Shown here: positions 11,675 to 24,200 of the stretch, one piece after another
Layout of the letters: every line of letters starts with the position of its first letter
Position numbering within the stretch: the stretch's first letter is position 1
Assembly (NCBI RefSeq): GCF_963583255.1
Contig: NC_084808.1
Span: 15,399,201 to 15,463,200 of the forward strand
DNA from: Pyrus communis
Taxonomy: Eukaryota > Streptophyta > Magnoliopsida > Rosales > Rosaceae
Direction: 5' to 3'
Length of the DNA stretch: 64,000 bases
Position numbers and translations under genes: made by a program
The notes under the pieces: generated by a model
The model's database searches: none
The model's input: only the letters and a program-made list of their open reading frames with translations
What the model was told of the DNA's origin: nothing

Positions 11675-11766
11675 GGCTCTGATACCATGTTAACTACATT
11701 GAAATATTTGGGAATTGAAGAGAAAATCAAGAAGAAATGATGAACAGAAGGATGAACACAGAGATC

Positions 11767-11805
<39 letters not shown>

Positions 11806-12025
11806 TTTAGAGAGAGCAATATGATTTGTATTGATTGAAAGAATGAAGATTACACACTTTGTTTTTATACTAGTAAGCCTAGAAACTCTAACCAAATACT
11901 AACAAATTTGCTAACTATATTTATAATTGTATTGCTGACTTGTACCCTTAATAATTTTTATATTACCAGAAAGAACTTGTATAAGGAGTACAATACATTT
12001 TTATATATATTTGTCGATAATAACA
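11675..12025 (-). mobile_element. Copia-like LTR with adjacent primer binding site (minus orientation)
   Basis: The LTR spans 11688-12025 (338 bp) and has matching inverted ends, TGTTA and TAACA. Directly to the left, 11675-11687 is the complement of TGGTATCAGAGCC, the initiator-Met-tRNA primer site typical of Copia elements, so the element runs leftward. A TATA-like TATAAAAAC is readable on the minus strand near 11865. A (GA)n run occupies 11766-11808. I could not find the partner LTR. Confidence 0.8.
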
Positions 12026-12400
12026 CCAAAGTTTTTAGAGAAAAATCCTTCATTTTGGCGTCTCTTTCATAGTTAGGAGTAAGAAGTCAAGCGTGATATC
12101 TCTTATTCCATGTCCATCATATAACAAAAGTTAACAAAATTTTAGAAAATGCCTCTACAATAAGCATAAGTAACAATTACAATGACTTTCAAGCCATACA
12201 TAGCCATTAAAATTAAGAAGGGTGGAAATATATTTCAAAACAAAGACGAAGAAAAATGGTATATTACATGCACAACCAAAAGGATTTCAAAACAAGTTGT
12301 AGTTGCTTCTACTTCAATTACACAAACCAAAAGCAAACATATATCAACTTCATTTTTGTTATTGCTTCGCAAATGAAATAAAACCCATTGTAAAATTACA
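12026..12400 (-). other. probable 3'UTR and flank of the phosphate transporter gene
   Basis: AT-rich sequence between the stop codon at 12401 and the neighbouring LTR. Nothing else is recognised. The 3' end of the transcript cannot be placed exactly. Confidence 0.4.
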
Positions 12401-14014
12401 TCAAACTGGAACGGTTCTAGCAGAAGCTGCCTGCTGCTCTGGGGCCTCTTCTTCTTCTTCATTCTCACCTGTCAACTCCTCAAGTGATTTTCCCTTGGAT
12501 TCCGGCACCAAGAGTGTAAAAACCATGCCGAAAAAGTTGACCACACCAAGCATAATTAGAGAATTCTTCACACCAATGCCAGGTGGGTAGCCTGCATCAG
12601 TCTTTGCAGGATTCTTGTCTTGTGCTGCATACAAAAACCCAAATGCCCCAACGATTGCTCCAGCCTTACCGGCTGCAGCTGATATTCCATGACATGTAGA
12701 CCTCAAACGTGCAGGGAAAATCTCAGCGGGTACAACAAATGTGGTGGCATTGGGTCCGAAATTGGCAAAGAAAAAGGTCAACGAGTAAATCACAACGAAC
12801 CCAACATTGTTGGCCTTTAGGGTCCAGTGGTGGTAAGGAATTGCCAAAGCAAACATGAACACAGTCATGAAGAAGAATCCCATCAGTTGGATTGCAAATC
12901 TGCCCATGTAATCAATGAATGCAACAGTGAACCAGTATCCAGGGACAGTGCTGCACATAGCTATTAGGGTTTGTGCTCTTGCAATTCTGTACACCTCATG
13001 GATTGCATTCATGCTCTCTGCTTTCGGGATCCACCCAATTGCGCTAAAGATGTCTTTCTGGAACAGATTTTGGCTGTAGAAGGCAATGTCTAGCAAGAAC
13101 CAAGTAGACGTGGTGCCAAGCAAGTGAAGACCGTGGCGAGCTGCGAATTGCTTGGTGAACAAGCCAAAGCTATTGGACTTCTCTTCAGTAATCTTCTCTA
13201 GTTTCTCATCTTCAGCTTCAAGCTGAACTTGGAGAACCTTAGACATGTCTGTGGCAGCCTGCTTAGCATTTTTCGCTACAAGGGCTGTGTAACGAGCTGT
13301 CTCGGGCATTTTCATACGCCAGTAGTAAGTTAAAAGAGCAGGAAGGGCGCCAACCATTAGAATGATACGCCAGACAAAGTCGGCTTGTGGTGCAAGAGAA
13401 GCACGTCTGTCCACAGAGTATGCAGGAGCCTTGAAAGCGTGATCAAACGCGGATGACACAATCAAAGCCACAATCCCACCAGTCAAAATCCCAAATCCTT
13501 GCATGGCAAACACCGCGGCAATAAATGCCCCACGAGTCTTTTTATTGGCATACTCGGACATGATTGTGGCTGAGAGGGGATAGTCACCACCAATGCCAAA
13601 CCCAAGCCAGAACCGGAAGAAACAAAGTGTGGAGATCACACTCTTTGGGTGATCCGAAAACGAAAGGCCTGACGCAACGGAGCATAAAACCATGAGAATA
13701 AGGGTTATACCATAGACCTTTTTTCGACCCATTTTGTCTCCGAGCCAACCAAAGAAGAGCTGACCGGCTAAGGTGCCACATAGAGCCACACCGTTAACAG
13801 CAGCAGCCACATTGGGAGGCAATGTGCCGGGTTTTGGGTGAGTTAGGTCGGTGTAGTATATACGACCGAGTAACTTGGTCACCAAGGAAATGCAGAAGAG
13901 ATCGTAAGCATCAGTGAAAAATCCCATTCCAGCAATCACAATTGCTGTGAAGTGGTACAATTGAGTCTTGGCCACATCTAGTGCATTAAGCACTCCCAAT
14001 TGCTCTCTAGCCAT
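12401..14014 (-). CDS. PHT1: high-affinity inorganic phosphate transporter, PHT1 family
   Basis: An uninterrupted 537-codon frame encodes a plasma-membrane H+/phosphate symporter of the major facilitator superfamily. The PHT1 signature [13 protein letters not shown] is at residues 142-154. The MFS loop motif GDKMGRKK lies at 92-99. Residues matching the phosphate site of the fungal homologue are present: Asp35/Asp38, Tyr145, Gln172, Trp305, Asp309 and Tyr313. A charged central loop lies at about 240-290 between two sets of six hydrophobic segments, and the C-terminus is acidic (EEEEE). The length fits the usual 520-545. The coding region has no intron, as in many PHT1 genes. The start is chosen because [18 protein letters not shown] is the usual PHT1 N-terminus. 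Which paralogue it is cannot be told. Confidence 0.97.
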   Translation of the reverse strand: MAREQLGVLNALDVAKTQLYHFTAIVIAGMGFFTDAYDLFCISLVTKLLGRIYYTDLTHPKPGTLPPNVAAAVNGVALCGTLAGQLFFGWLGDKMGRKKVYGITLILMVLCSVASGLSFSDHPKSVISTLCFFRFWLGFGIGGDYPLSATIMSEYANKKTRGAFIAAVFAMQGFGILTGGIVALIVSSAFDHAFKAPAYSVDRRASLAPQADFVWRIILMVGALPALLTYYWRMKMPETARYTALVAKNAKQAATDMSKVLQVQLEAEDEKLEKITEEKSNSFGLFTKQFAARHGLHLLGTTSTWFLLDIAFYSQNLFQKDIFSAIGWIPKAESMNAIHEVYRIARAQTLIAMCSTVPGYWFTVAFIDYMGRFAIQLMGFFFMTVFMFALAIPYHHWTLKANNVGFVVIYSLTFFFANFGPNATTFVVPAEIFPARLRSTCHGISAAAGKAGAIVGAFGFLYAAQDKNPAKTDAGYPPGIGVKNSLIMLGVVNFFGMVFTLLVPESKGKSLEELTGENEEEEEAPEQQAASARTVPV

Positions 14015-14098
14015 TGCTTGCTACAAAGCTTAGTAATTGTCACAACTTATAACAATGTTAATCTTCCTCTCCACTAGTTCACTGTAAATTAAGTTCAT

Positions 14099-17000
14099 CT
14101 GCATAAGAAAAAGGAGTAATGATCAAATGAAGCAAGAAAATAGAAAGAAAATAAACTACAAGTGCTACTTAATTGAGCATATGATAAATAAAAAAACAAT
14201 AATAAATCCCATCTTTATTGTCACAAATTAAAATCCACAAACTTTGTAGAAGCATATCAGTTAAAAGAAAAATTCGCTCATGACTATTTGAAATATTGGA
14301 GAAGAAACTTCTTTTTTGTTTTAGAAAATTGGATTTTAATCCTTTAATAAGATGAAGTTTAGATTAATACCTGGTACAAGATTCAAAATTGAGTTGAGTC
14401 CTTTGATTTTATTTAAATGCCAACATTTATATACCATGTCATTTTATTTATTTATTTGGTAATTTCAGGACTTTTCTTTTCCTAAGTTTGCACTAATTCA
14501 TTAAAATATATTTCGGTACAAATATTTAGATACAGTAATTTATTATAATTATATTTCAGTACAAACATTTAAATACACTAATTTATTATAATATATTTCG
14601 ATAATATTTAAGTACAGACATTTCAATATAAACAAATCAATTTAATATATTCGCTACTATAATTTCAGGACACTTATGCAAACATTTCTCTACACTTATG
14701 TGGTGACATGAAATGAAACACATTAAATAACAAAAATAGAATATAATTTTAATAAAAAGAAACTTCAAAGAATTAAAATCCATATGTAATCTAACACTTT
14801 TTTTTATTTTTTTTATTTCGATCTTTTTTATATTTAATGTTCAAAAGCCCCTTTGTTTTTCTAGTATTGAATCATATAGTCCGTGGAGTGGAGACAAAAG
14901 GAAGCGTACGATATTGAATTTTCAAATTCTTGTCATTTATTCAGTACAGGCCCGCATAAGTTAAATTAATGGGAATTTTATTCACTGCAGGCCTGCATCA
15001 ATGAAATTGATGGATCAACGACTTGGCTAAAGCCTAACGCATGTACATGCTTGTGTTTAAAGCAATAATTTTGGGAGTTAACCGTGGTTGATAACTGACT
15101 TTCACACGCTAACAGTAAATTTGTTCTAAAACGTCGCTCTATAGGGATATTTTTGTTTTTCAAATTTTGTTTGAAAACGTCGCTCAAGGAATTCTTTAAT
15201 AAGATGGATCTCCATTTTTCAAAAAAAAAAAAAAAAATGAAGACAACCTTTTAACCATTGAATTTGGCTTTAATAAAATTGTGTGGTTGAGATTGTGTAG
15301 CCTGATATTTAATCTCAATCACGCAATTTCATTAAGGCCAATCCAACAGTCAAGAAAAATGAGGATCCCTCTTGTTAAGGGCTCTCAATAGTGGCATCTC
15401 TCTTTTAAAACCAAAGTCTCAAGTCTCGTCTCCTATAGATGGCTGCAAATTACCAAAGATATAGCAAACTATATTTAAGTATCTCTCCCCCTAGCTTCTC
15501 AATTATGTAGTAAAAAAAAATCCCTCGTTCCAAGATGGTATCACTACATATATATAATACAATTAACCCATAGTAACTTTTTGTTTGTAGGAAATGAGTC
15601 TTTTGGTTTTGACATAGCAGAAATTATACGATAACGAGATCACGAACGGGCATCTTTGTAGCTTTGGAGCTCCAGAGATTTGAGAGAAACTCTCAAATTT
15701 CAATTGAATAATAGACAAATAAAATACAACCCTAAAGATGTTTCTACAGTCTTGGGAAAAAAACTAGAAGCAAAAGCAAATAAAACAGGAAAAAAAAACA
15801 AAAATACCAAAAACATCCTTTAAAAACTTAAATGCTCTTTTTAACCCTTCAAACCGTAATTAATATGTCAAAATTCATCTTATATCTTGGCAAAGCTATG
15901 AGTTCTGGAAAGATATCAGAAGTCCAAATTGGACACCGAAAACTCAAAAAACCCTATTCACGCAGCTATCCTGAATTTGTCATTCGAATCATCTCTTCCA
16001 TTGGCCAAAGAAAAAAACCATCTCTTCCATTGCCCAACCGACATAATTATATTTATTTATTTATTTAGCTATGACAATTATTTATTCATAATTATATTTA
16101 TTTATTTAGCTATGACGATTAAATATCTAAAATACTTTTTTTTTTCTCCTCAAAACACTTTTTTTGGTTGTTGAAATAATATATAATACAATTTTATATC
16201 TATGAAAAATATTTAATTAACATTTTCATTTACCTATAAAAGGGATGCAAAACAATTATACAAATGAAAATATTACTACTTACCAAAGATACCAAAACAA
16301 TTATATTGTTATCACCATCCAATATAAATTATTCCTCCATATAAGGTAGAATAATACGGACAAAAAGAAAAAAAGTTGAAGAACTTAGCATGGAATTGAC
16401 AATAAGCAATAAATTTATGTTTCTATCCATTTTTAAATTTAGGGACAGATTGAGAATGAAGCATCGGACTAATTTTAATAAAGTTGACTATTCTAATATT
16501 TACTAAAAAAAATATGACTTATATCAAGTTTTCTCTTATGTATCACAAGAAAACGGAAGGTTATGCTAGCGATATGGTAGTTTAAATCAAAAACGAAAGT
16601 TTTCTGGGTTTTTCTAAAATACTCCAGAAAATTTGGGCTAAAATCTTTTCTATGGAAGGAATTAAAGACAGAAAGGTGGAACAAAAGGTCTGCATCGGGA
16701 TGACTTGCAAGTTGCTTTGATTGAAGAAAAGAAATATCAAATTATCTCATATGTGAATACTAAGATACTTAAACATTAACCTAAAAATACTAACATACCT
16801 AAACAAGTCAGATCAGAAAACACTACGTATTTTCTATTCCACATATGAATCTTAGCTATAAGTTTATGAAGTTAGTGGGACCCTGTACTCTGCGTGAAAC
16901 TCTTACTGTTTATGATGAAATAGAAAATTATGAATCTACTTCATAAACTGAAATTTAGATTATTTATTTGAATACGCAAAACAAATTGAAATATAAGAAC

Positions 17001-17353
17001 GGGGAAAGTTTCAAACTTTCAACGAAGAGCCCAATTGTGCGCAGAAAAAAGGTTTGACTCATGAACAAGTAAAAAAGTTCGTAAGATAAGAAAAGAAATA
17101 AAATTCAGCAGCACAAAGTTAGTAGACCCCTCAACTTCCAAAGGAAGATCAAGTGCTACCCTATTTGCATGGTAACAACCTTTACCTTTTAGAAAGGTAA
17201 AGTCTATCCCTACTTTAAGTAGCCCTATCAACAAGTTCCCAAATTAAGAAAACCAGTTCCAAAAAAATGAAAGTTTTTTCTTATCTACAGACACACACAC
17301 ACACACATATTTCGTAGGTTCAAAGAAAAACTGAGTTTGCAGGGACTAATTAC
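14099..17353 (-). other. probable 5'UTR intron of the phosphate transporter gene
   Basis: On the minus strand a donor CAG|GTAATTAG sits at 17354/17353 and an acceptor TTTCTTATGCAG ends at 14099, 85 bases before the ATG. 5'UTR introns are known in PHT1 genes, but 3.3 kb is long. The interval is AT-rich with no coding signal. It holds a foldback repeat at 15198-15378 and short diverged direct repeats at 14500-14660. A nearer donor or an unspliced leader is possible. Confidence 0.45.
15198..15378. repeat. foldback (MITE-like) repeat
   Basis: The left arm GGATCTCCATTTTTC, interrupted by a poly-A run, and AATTTGGCTTTAATAAAATT pair with the right arm ending GAAAAATGAGGATCC. The centre is a near-perfect stem around TGAGATT and AATCTCA. 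It is a small non-autonomous hairpin element with unclear target duplication. Confidence 0.5.
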
Positions 17354-17415
17354 CTGCTGCTTGTTGAACTTGACATTTTGAGGAGGGAGATGAGGATGTG
17401 TTGTTGGCTGATGGC
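17354..17415 (-). other. probable non-coding first exon of the phosphate transporter gene
   Basis: Minus-strand leader between a TATA-like TTTAAAT at 17444-17450 and the donor at 17354/17353. It includes the purine-poor stretch before CAAGCAGCAG. The transcription start at about 17415 is guessed from TATA spacing. Confidence 0.35.
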
Positions 17416-17496
17416 GTGGATGTCAAAGAAGAAAGTAGCTGACATTTAAAGGGTTACTGATCCTTCAACGGCAAGAATCAGTTCTAGCATCTATTA

Positions 17497-17504
17497 GAAT
17501 ATTC
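17497..17504. promoter_or_regulatory. P1BS site (PHR1 binding), GAATATTC
   Basis: The palindrome GAATATTC fits the consensus GNATATNC bound by PHR1-type MYB-CC factors in phosphate starvation. It is about 50 bp upstream of a TATA-like element and about 140 bp upstream of the proposed donor. That is where such sites occur in PHT1 promoters. Single sites also arise by chance, so its value rests on this position. Confidence 0.6.
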
Positions 17505-18478
17505 CTGCCTTGAACTTCAACCTTGCCTGCGCGAAAGTCAACTCTTGAACATAGTCTCTCTCTCTCTCTCTCCAAATTCCTTCAATTTATTAACGATTAA
17601 ATTCTCTCTCCGATTAACTCACAGTTTCTTCTTGGCATTTCCTCGATCGACTATTTAAGATACATTGAAGAAACAAAAATAGAGTAAACATGGTTGTGGT
17701 CAAAGCAAAAAAGTCATTGGAGCACCAGTCACGTTGTAATTTTGATCAAGAGATGCAGAAAAATAAATTCCAATTCATAATATTAATAAATTCCATCATC
17801 ATCAACATCTTAATTGTTATGCTCTGTTAGTTTAATTTTCTATCGCGGATTTGATGTTATATATATATTTTTTAATGCTATTTTGGAAGTTGGAAGTCAT
17901 GGTCTAATATTCATCAATCATGTGAAAGAAAATGGATAACACGCGAAGGACGTTGTATGCCGCTAAAGTAGCAGTGATGCAAGCAAAATGTTCATCAATC
18001 GTTTTTTGCCTTTCGTACACTATTTTTTATTTCTGCAATCAGAGAATAAATTAAATTAAAACAACAAAAATTATATTTTTTTTTTTACAAACTATAGCAT
18101 CGGTGCATTAATTTGTTAGTTGTTGTGAGGGTGGGAGAGGGGATGAAATCCACATTATGGTGCATAGATATAATTATTTTTCATCATTGTGGTAAAATGT
18201 CATCTACAAAACAACAAAATAATTAAACATAGATGTCTAAAAGAAAATAAGTAAATTAATTAAAAAAAAAAAGAAGAGTTTTTATCATTTTTCTCGTCTA
18301 AATTGCTTTTTACACTTCAAGAGTTCCACTTGCATTTTTGAGTTTTGTGTTTGCCTTTACGAGTGCAACATGAAGTGACTTCTGTTGTGAATTTTAAACC
18401 GTGCCGGCATACTATGGTAAGACACATCACCTGACCAGCTCGGTTGGTTGCTACAATTTTGCACTATCAACCCCATAT
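17505..18478. other. AT-rich upstream DNA, no gene seen
   Basis: Contains a short (CT)n run at 17555-17573 and poly-A/T tracts. No coding similarity is seen on either strand. Confidence 0.5.
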
Positions 18479-19030
18479 GTTTGGAGCGGTAAAATTAAAA
18501 GATCAAGATGATTTTCAGCCTGCGTTCCTGGTTTTGGACTAGTTGGTTGACAGACCAGAAAGAAAGATGTGAGTCTCGGCTCAGTAATGTATTGCATGGC
18601 CGAATCCTATGTGAAGTAGAATTGCTTAGAGATCAAGATTGGTTTCTGGCGTGGCTGAGTCTTAGTCGAAGTAAGACTATTTGAGGATCAGAGTTGGGAT
18701 TTTTGGAAAGATTGGGGACGATCAATAGATTAATTTATGGATAAAGTATGACTTGATCACATAATAAGTCTAGGTTCAAAATCCTAATTTGAGTCGATGT
18801 AGGCGGGACTCGGTGGTAATTGAGTTTCGGTGGGAGAATGATTTGTAAGGATATTAAGGATAATTCCAAGTATGTCAAGATTATATTTTGAGAATACTAT
18901 CAAACTCCATAACTTGAACATCAAGTAATCTGTTCCTATAAATGCAAGAGTTTGGCAAAGTGAGAAGTACCCTCTTCTTCTTGTATCTTTTGTATTTCAA
19001 TTTCAATTTATTGTTTACTATGACGGGTAA
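18479..19030 (+). repeat. possible degenerate gypsy LTR fragment
   Basis: It starts TGTTTGGAGCGG, similar to the TGTTTGGGCCC start of the gypsy LTR at 8607. It has the same style of spaced GTCGAAGTAAGACT/GATCAGAG blocks and a TATA box TCCTATAAATGC at about 18936. No polypurine tract, primer site or target duplication was found, so the ends are guesses. Confidence 0.3.
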
Positions 19031-19607
19031 GGTTTATATCTCTGACAAAGTGTTACTTTTTTTTTTTTTTTTAAACTTTATAAAACTCTGTTGTACCGTC
19101 AAGTTTTTTTTGGGGGCATTTAGATTTGGGTTCATAAAATCAACATGTTATTAGGTTAAGTCCAGTATATTATCTTTTCTCCACTTTTATTACCTTTACA
19201 GGCATTTAATATTTAAAAATATTAGAGATAAATTAAAATGTTCTAATTTCAAGCATATTCTAATTCCAATCAATCCACTTAATATCTTCTAACAAAAAAA
19301 AAATTAATATACAAACACAAATCCATCTACAGAACATACGACCCTAAGTCAAGTAACAAATATATGAATGCATATTTCACCTATAAGAGAGATATGAAAC
19401 CTAACTAAAAGGAACACAAATATAATATACTTACAAGCAAGACATATTAATTTGTGATTTTCAAGTTGATTATAAAAATGAATATGTCATATGGGTAAAT
19501 AAATACAATAAATATGTAATATATGTTGATTATAAAAATTAAATAAATAATCTATAAATGGAGTTTGGAGTAGGAAGAAGAATAAGAAATAATAAATAAA
19601 TAAAAAG
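19031..19607. other. AT-rich spacer, no gene seen
   Basis: Long T and A runs and short AT repeats lead up to the Copia element. Nothing coding is recognised. Confidence 0.5.
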
Positions 19608-19877
19608 TGTTGTAAGCATAATTTACTGAACAATTATGGAGGCCATAGAGAGAGAGGTGCGGCAATAGTAGAGAGAAAAGAGAGATGTGTAATTGTGAGG
19701 TGTGTTCTATTTCACCCCATTGTGCCTTTATTTATAGTAGTAGGGAAGGTTAATTCCTTACTCTTTTAGGATTACAACTCTTAATAGGTAATCAACTCCT
19801 AATAGGAATATAAAGAGATATTCCTAGATCTACTAGGATTTACACAATCACATTCCTAATCTAATAGGACCACAACA
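19608..19877 (-). repeat. 3' LTR of the Copia element
   Basis: 270 bp, collinear with the split copy at 25724-25762 and 26743-26977. It carries a TATA-like region (minus-strand reading of TTTATTTATAGTAG) near 19730 and GA-rich runs. Confidence 0.9.
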
Positions 19878-20259
19878 CTTCCCCTTGAGTGTGTATAAAA
19901 TACTCAAGTAAATGGCGCATTAGGTCTTTAGTGATGAAGTAAAGTTGATGAAGTCGTCAGCACAATGAGCAAATGCGAGTCTCAAATCAATGGAAGAATG
20001 CATAAAAAGGTAAAACTCACAAAACATCGCTATGGTAAAACCTAAGGTGGGGGAAAAACCCATAGTCTAAGGAGAAAAGTGAGAAGTTGCATTAAGTCAA
20101 AACTATACGTCTTTTGGACACAAGTAGAAGAGCTCACAAGGGTATGATCAACCTAGGATGAGTGCCTCGTTAAAATCTAGTTAGGTAGCAAAAACTCGGT
20201 GGGAAAAATGCTTCTAATCATAGGGAAAAAGAGTACATTAAGATCAAGTGAGTATACTT

Positions 20260-23200
20260 CTAGATACTCCCCCTGAGTTTGACAGAACTTCCAAATGAGA
20301 ACGAAAAGCATTGCATATGATAGTTAGGCATAGCAATTCCTCGAACAAGCTTCTGGAAGGTTGACTTCAGAAGTGATGTCGTGTAAAGGTCGGCAAGGTT
20401 ATCTGGGATCGGCTTACATGACTTCAATCTTCTGATGCTTTGTTGATGTAGATGTAGACGCAATATGTCTTGGCATTGACTTCGTTAGTGTATCATGTCT
20501 TGGTCAGGTGGATACATACGGCATAATCTTCATGGATCGTCGTTGGGACTCAACGATGGATGAAAACACAACAAGTACTTCAAATATGCTCAACAAGAAC
20601 TCCTAACCATGTCTCACTTGTGGCGTAGTGAAGTAAGGTGAGTCTTGGAATGATTCGAATATTTCACAACTAATGTCATATCGTGGACCTCAAAGATATT
20701 GCGATATCCCTAACGGTAAAGACATAACCATTCGGGGATTTGCCTTGTGCAGGTTTGATAAGTTACCAACATCAGCATAACAAACAAGGCAAGCATCATT
20801 CTGAGGATAAAGGGGGTTGGATCCGTTGGAGATGCGTTGGGCTACATCCTTACCAAGATCAATAGCGAAGGAGATGTCATGTCTTAATACAATGAGCTTA
20901 GTATAACGAAGCGCAAAGCTGAACTTAGATATGAAATTTCGGATTCCATAACCTCTTCAAATGTCTCATTTGCATATAACGTGTAGACGATCACACGTAT
21001 ACTCAAAGGTAATACCTTCAGGGTGTAGTTCGACTGGTAGACCAAAATACCATCAGAACAATGCTTCAATCTTCAGGTCAAGGCATAGACGAGTTTTCCC
21101 AAGATCTTTCATCTCAAATTCCATCTTCACGTGCGAGGCAGTTTTTTCAAGCTCTTCTAGAATCTTAGTGAGAATCGTGTTAACGACATAAACTGTAACT
21201 CTAGTAATTCGAATAAGACTTCATAGTTTAACACGCAAGGGCATAATTCATCCCTGACTGATCAAATAATCACTTAGACAGGTATACCACATCCGTCATA
21301 TTGTAAGTGAATGCCACAAACAATTTAAGAGGGTGTTTTGTGGTTTGGAACTATTTGAACCAGTCCATGTAATTCTTCGAGAACTTACATGTAAATCTCT
21401 GTATCAATATCCCAATGGACAAAACACTAACCACATTTCATAATGCTGCTACCAATCACAGGACGTTTGAGATAAACCTTGCACAATAAGGCGTGCATCA
21501 TAATGCACTATTTCATTCATCTCATAACGCTTCCTTTCCCACTTGTAACACAATAAGGTTACCTTGGGCAGTGTAGGAACGATAGGCCCAAACACATTTT
21601 GGTAAGGAATTTGACCTGGATTGTAATTTTAGTTGTCCAATCAGTTTCTACGTTGTCACTTAATCAACGGAACACGGTTCGATGTTGTTGCTTTTCATTT
21701 ATGTCGGTAGCTACCATATAAGTGAAAACATCATCGATGGTAATCTTATATCAATTCCATTTAGCTCATCCAAACTAGTATACTGGACCAAGAACTTCAA
21801 GTCTCGGGAGTAATCCAGATTAATCTTATGAGATAGAAATAATTTGAGATAGAATTTATCGCACTTGCTTATCACACTTGTGCAGTTTGGGGATCGAGAT
21901 GAGACATAGTGGGTGACATCCATGCAAATTCGCGTTGTTCTCCAGGAACGTTGACGTTCTTATCTCCCCCTAACGGCGGGAAAATTGTCTCATTAAAGTG
22001 ACAACCCGCAAATGAGCGATAAAGAGATAGCTTGCAAGGGCTTTAAGAGAGCTAGTGTGAAAGAGAATAATAATCAACAAAGATTCACATCCTTCGTTGA
22101 GGGTCCATATTGGTACGTTGCGGTGGCGCAACTTGACACATGGAATGCACACCCAAATGCTTAAATACGAAAAACGTCAGGTTCATACCCAATAACCAAC
22201 TGTAACGTCAAATAGGTTGCGTAGCAATGGGCCTCAAGGTGGACCAACATAGTTGCATACAAGATTGCATAGCCCTAGGCAAAAACTGAAAACTTGGTAC
22301 ATTCACCAAAATCTGGATGATCATTTAAATTGCGCTTTATGATCGCTAGGCAAGGCTATTTGGGGTAAACATGGGAATTCGATGTTCAATTATAAACCCA
22401 AAATGCATGCAATACTTTATCGAAAACCGTCGATATAAAGTCTCTGGCATTATCCAGTTTGCAGGACTTTATGGGATAAGTAGAGTGGCGAGCTCTTAAT
22501 TGGCCAAGAGGTTTAGCAGCAATGTGTGTGGACAAACATGTGACTAGTTTTTCGATTCATCAACCAAAACCATAAGTATTTATATGGTCTGCATTTGGGT
22601 TGGATTAGTCCACATATATTTCCTTGAATCCACTGTGAAAAGAAGGCTGTTTCGTATCTTTGCGAGGGATGAAATCAATTTCCCTAATGAGCAAGCTTGG
22701 CAAAGTGTGCTTGTAGGCATAAGCTCCTCACTTCAGGTAAAAAGATGTGTTGTAACATCATTGTTCGACCTAAGTGTTCCAAAAGGTCGTGCAAAAACAA
22801 GTAAACTGCTCAATCACCAGGCTTTAGGCTGGCCATATGTGGTGTGTTCCCAATTGGGAGACAACTCATTGGCCCCAAAGCAAAGCTTTAGGCTCATTTT
22901 TGGAGGTGGTGCAAAGATATTTCACTCTATTTTCTTCATTGGTTTCATTTATGATCATTGTCAACTTGAATATCCTTAAGAAAACTCAACGACATGGAGA
23001 ATTTAAGGTCCCTTAAATGGTAATTCAGTACCATTTATACAACGAGGAGTGTGCCAATGCTCTTAATCAGGTTGGATAGACCTGAAGTTGTTGTTAGAGA
23101 TGTGATTTAGGTGTAAAGTTAGTGTGCGTAGTATCGCATTCATCCAGACAACTAACTTTCCCACATTCCTACCTAATCACATGTTTAATTGAATTGGGTC

Positions 23201-24200
23201 ACATGTATTAAGAAACATGATCCAATTAACTCATATTCGAGGACAATATCAATAAGATTATCCATAACTAAAATATACACCAAACTTGAATCCAAGAACA
23301 TGGAAAAATGTTCACAAAGTAAACCAAAGTTACTATGGTGGATTCGGCCAACAAGGCTATTCATGTCAAAATTCGGCCCTTCCAACGGTGTTTGGTGGAG
23401 CAAAATTAGTCTCACATATTGACTATTATAATGGTACTCCTTAAAAACATTGGTAGGGGAACAAGCAGGTGCATAACCAATAATCTATTCTGTTAAGATG
23501 GAAGTAGATTCTATAAGGTTAAGGTTCGGGAATATTATCCCTTATTCTTGAAGTTTTAGGTCTTAGGTACCAAGGATCATGCTTCGGGCATGATGCCACA
23601 CCTTGGTAAGCCCTGATTTTACCATATGTTGTAAAAACAAACTTGAAATTGGATTGTGAGAGAGACAGACCCCGAATTAGGTTCGGTAGGCTCCAGTCGA
23701 AGCTGAAGGGGTCTATTCGATAGGTATCTACCGAAACAAAGTAGTACCGTTCGGTGCACCTTTACTAAAGTAAAGCATGCCCTTCGATGTATCCCTGCAG
23801 AAGCAGGGCATCACCATTCAGTAGGCTTTGATCGAACTGGGTCGAGCCATTTGGTAGACTCCAACCAAACTGAGTTTATACCTTTCTTTCACGTTTGTGG
23901 TAGTAATTAGATCCGAGAATTTGGTAAACTTATGCTTTCTACACTGCTTCTTCGGGAGGTATTTCCATTTGTAATGCTTCGAGAATAAGTCTTCAAATGA
24001 AGATCATGGCGGAGGCTTATTCAGCTCTTCTATGCCATTGTTGGCTACAATGGTTTCTCAGTTTCTTGATGGTCAAGTGGAGATTCACGTCTTATACCCC
24101 ACATAAAGTGGTTTTAGTTAAGAAACGTCCAAATCAATGAAATCGAACTTGTTACGGTTCGACAATCCACTAAATGGATGAAACAAGATTGTGGTTGGTG
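20260..24200 (-). pseudogene. Copia gag-pol remains: gag, integrase, RT, RNase H
   Basis: Reading the minus strand across frames gives gag-like text (NKFDFIDLD, then FKKHYKW-type segments) at about 24150-23900. The integrase C-terminal end at 22160-21900 includes APPQRTNMDPQRR and HFNETIFPPLGGD. An RT segment (KMEFEMKDLGKTRLCLDLKIE) lies near 21160-21060. The RNase H tail at 20460-20330 has SIRRLKSCKPIPDNLADLY and LKSTFQKLVRGIAM. These are diagnostic Copia blocks in the right order. Stop codons and indels occur in every domain, and the YVDD box could not be found intact. Confidence 0.88.

Noticed and set aside
22584..22979. 131-codon plus-strand open frame in the Copia element
   Set aside because: The element's coding strand is minus, where integrase text is recognisable nearby. 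The plus frame shows no family features.
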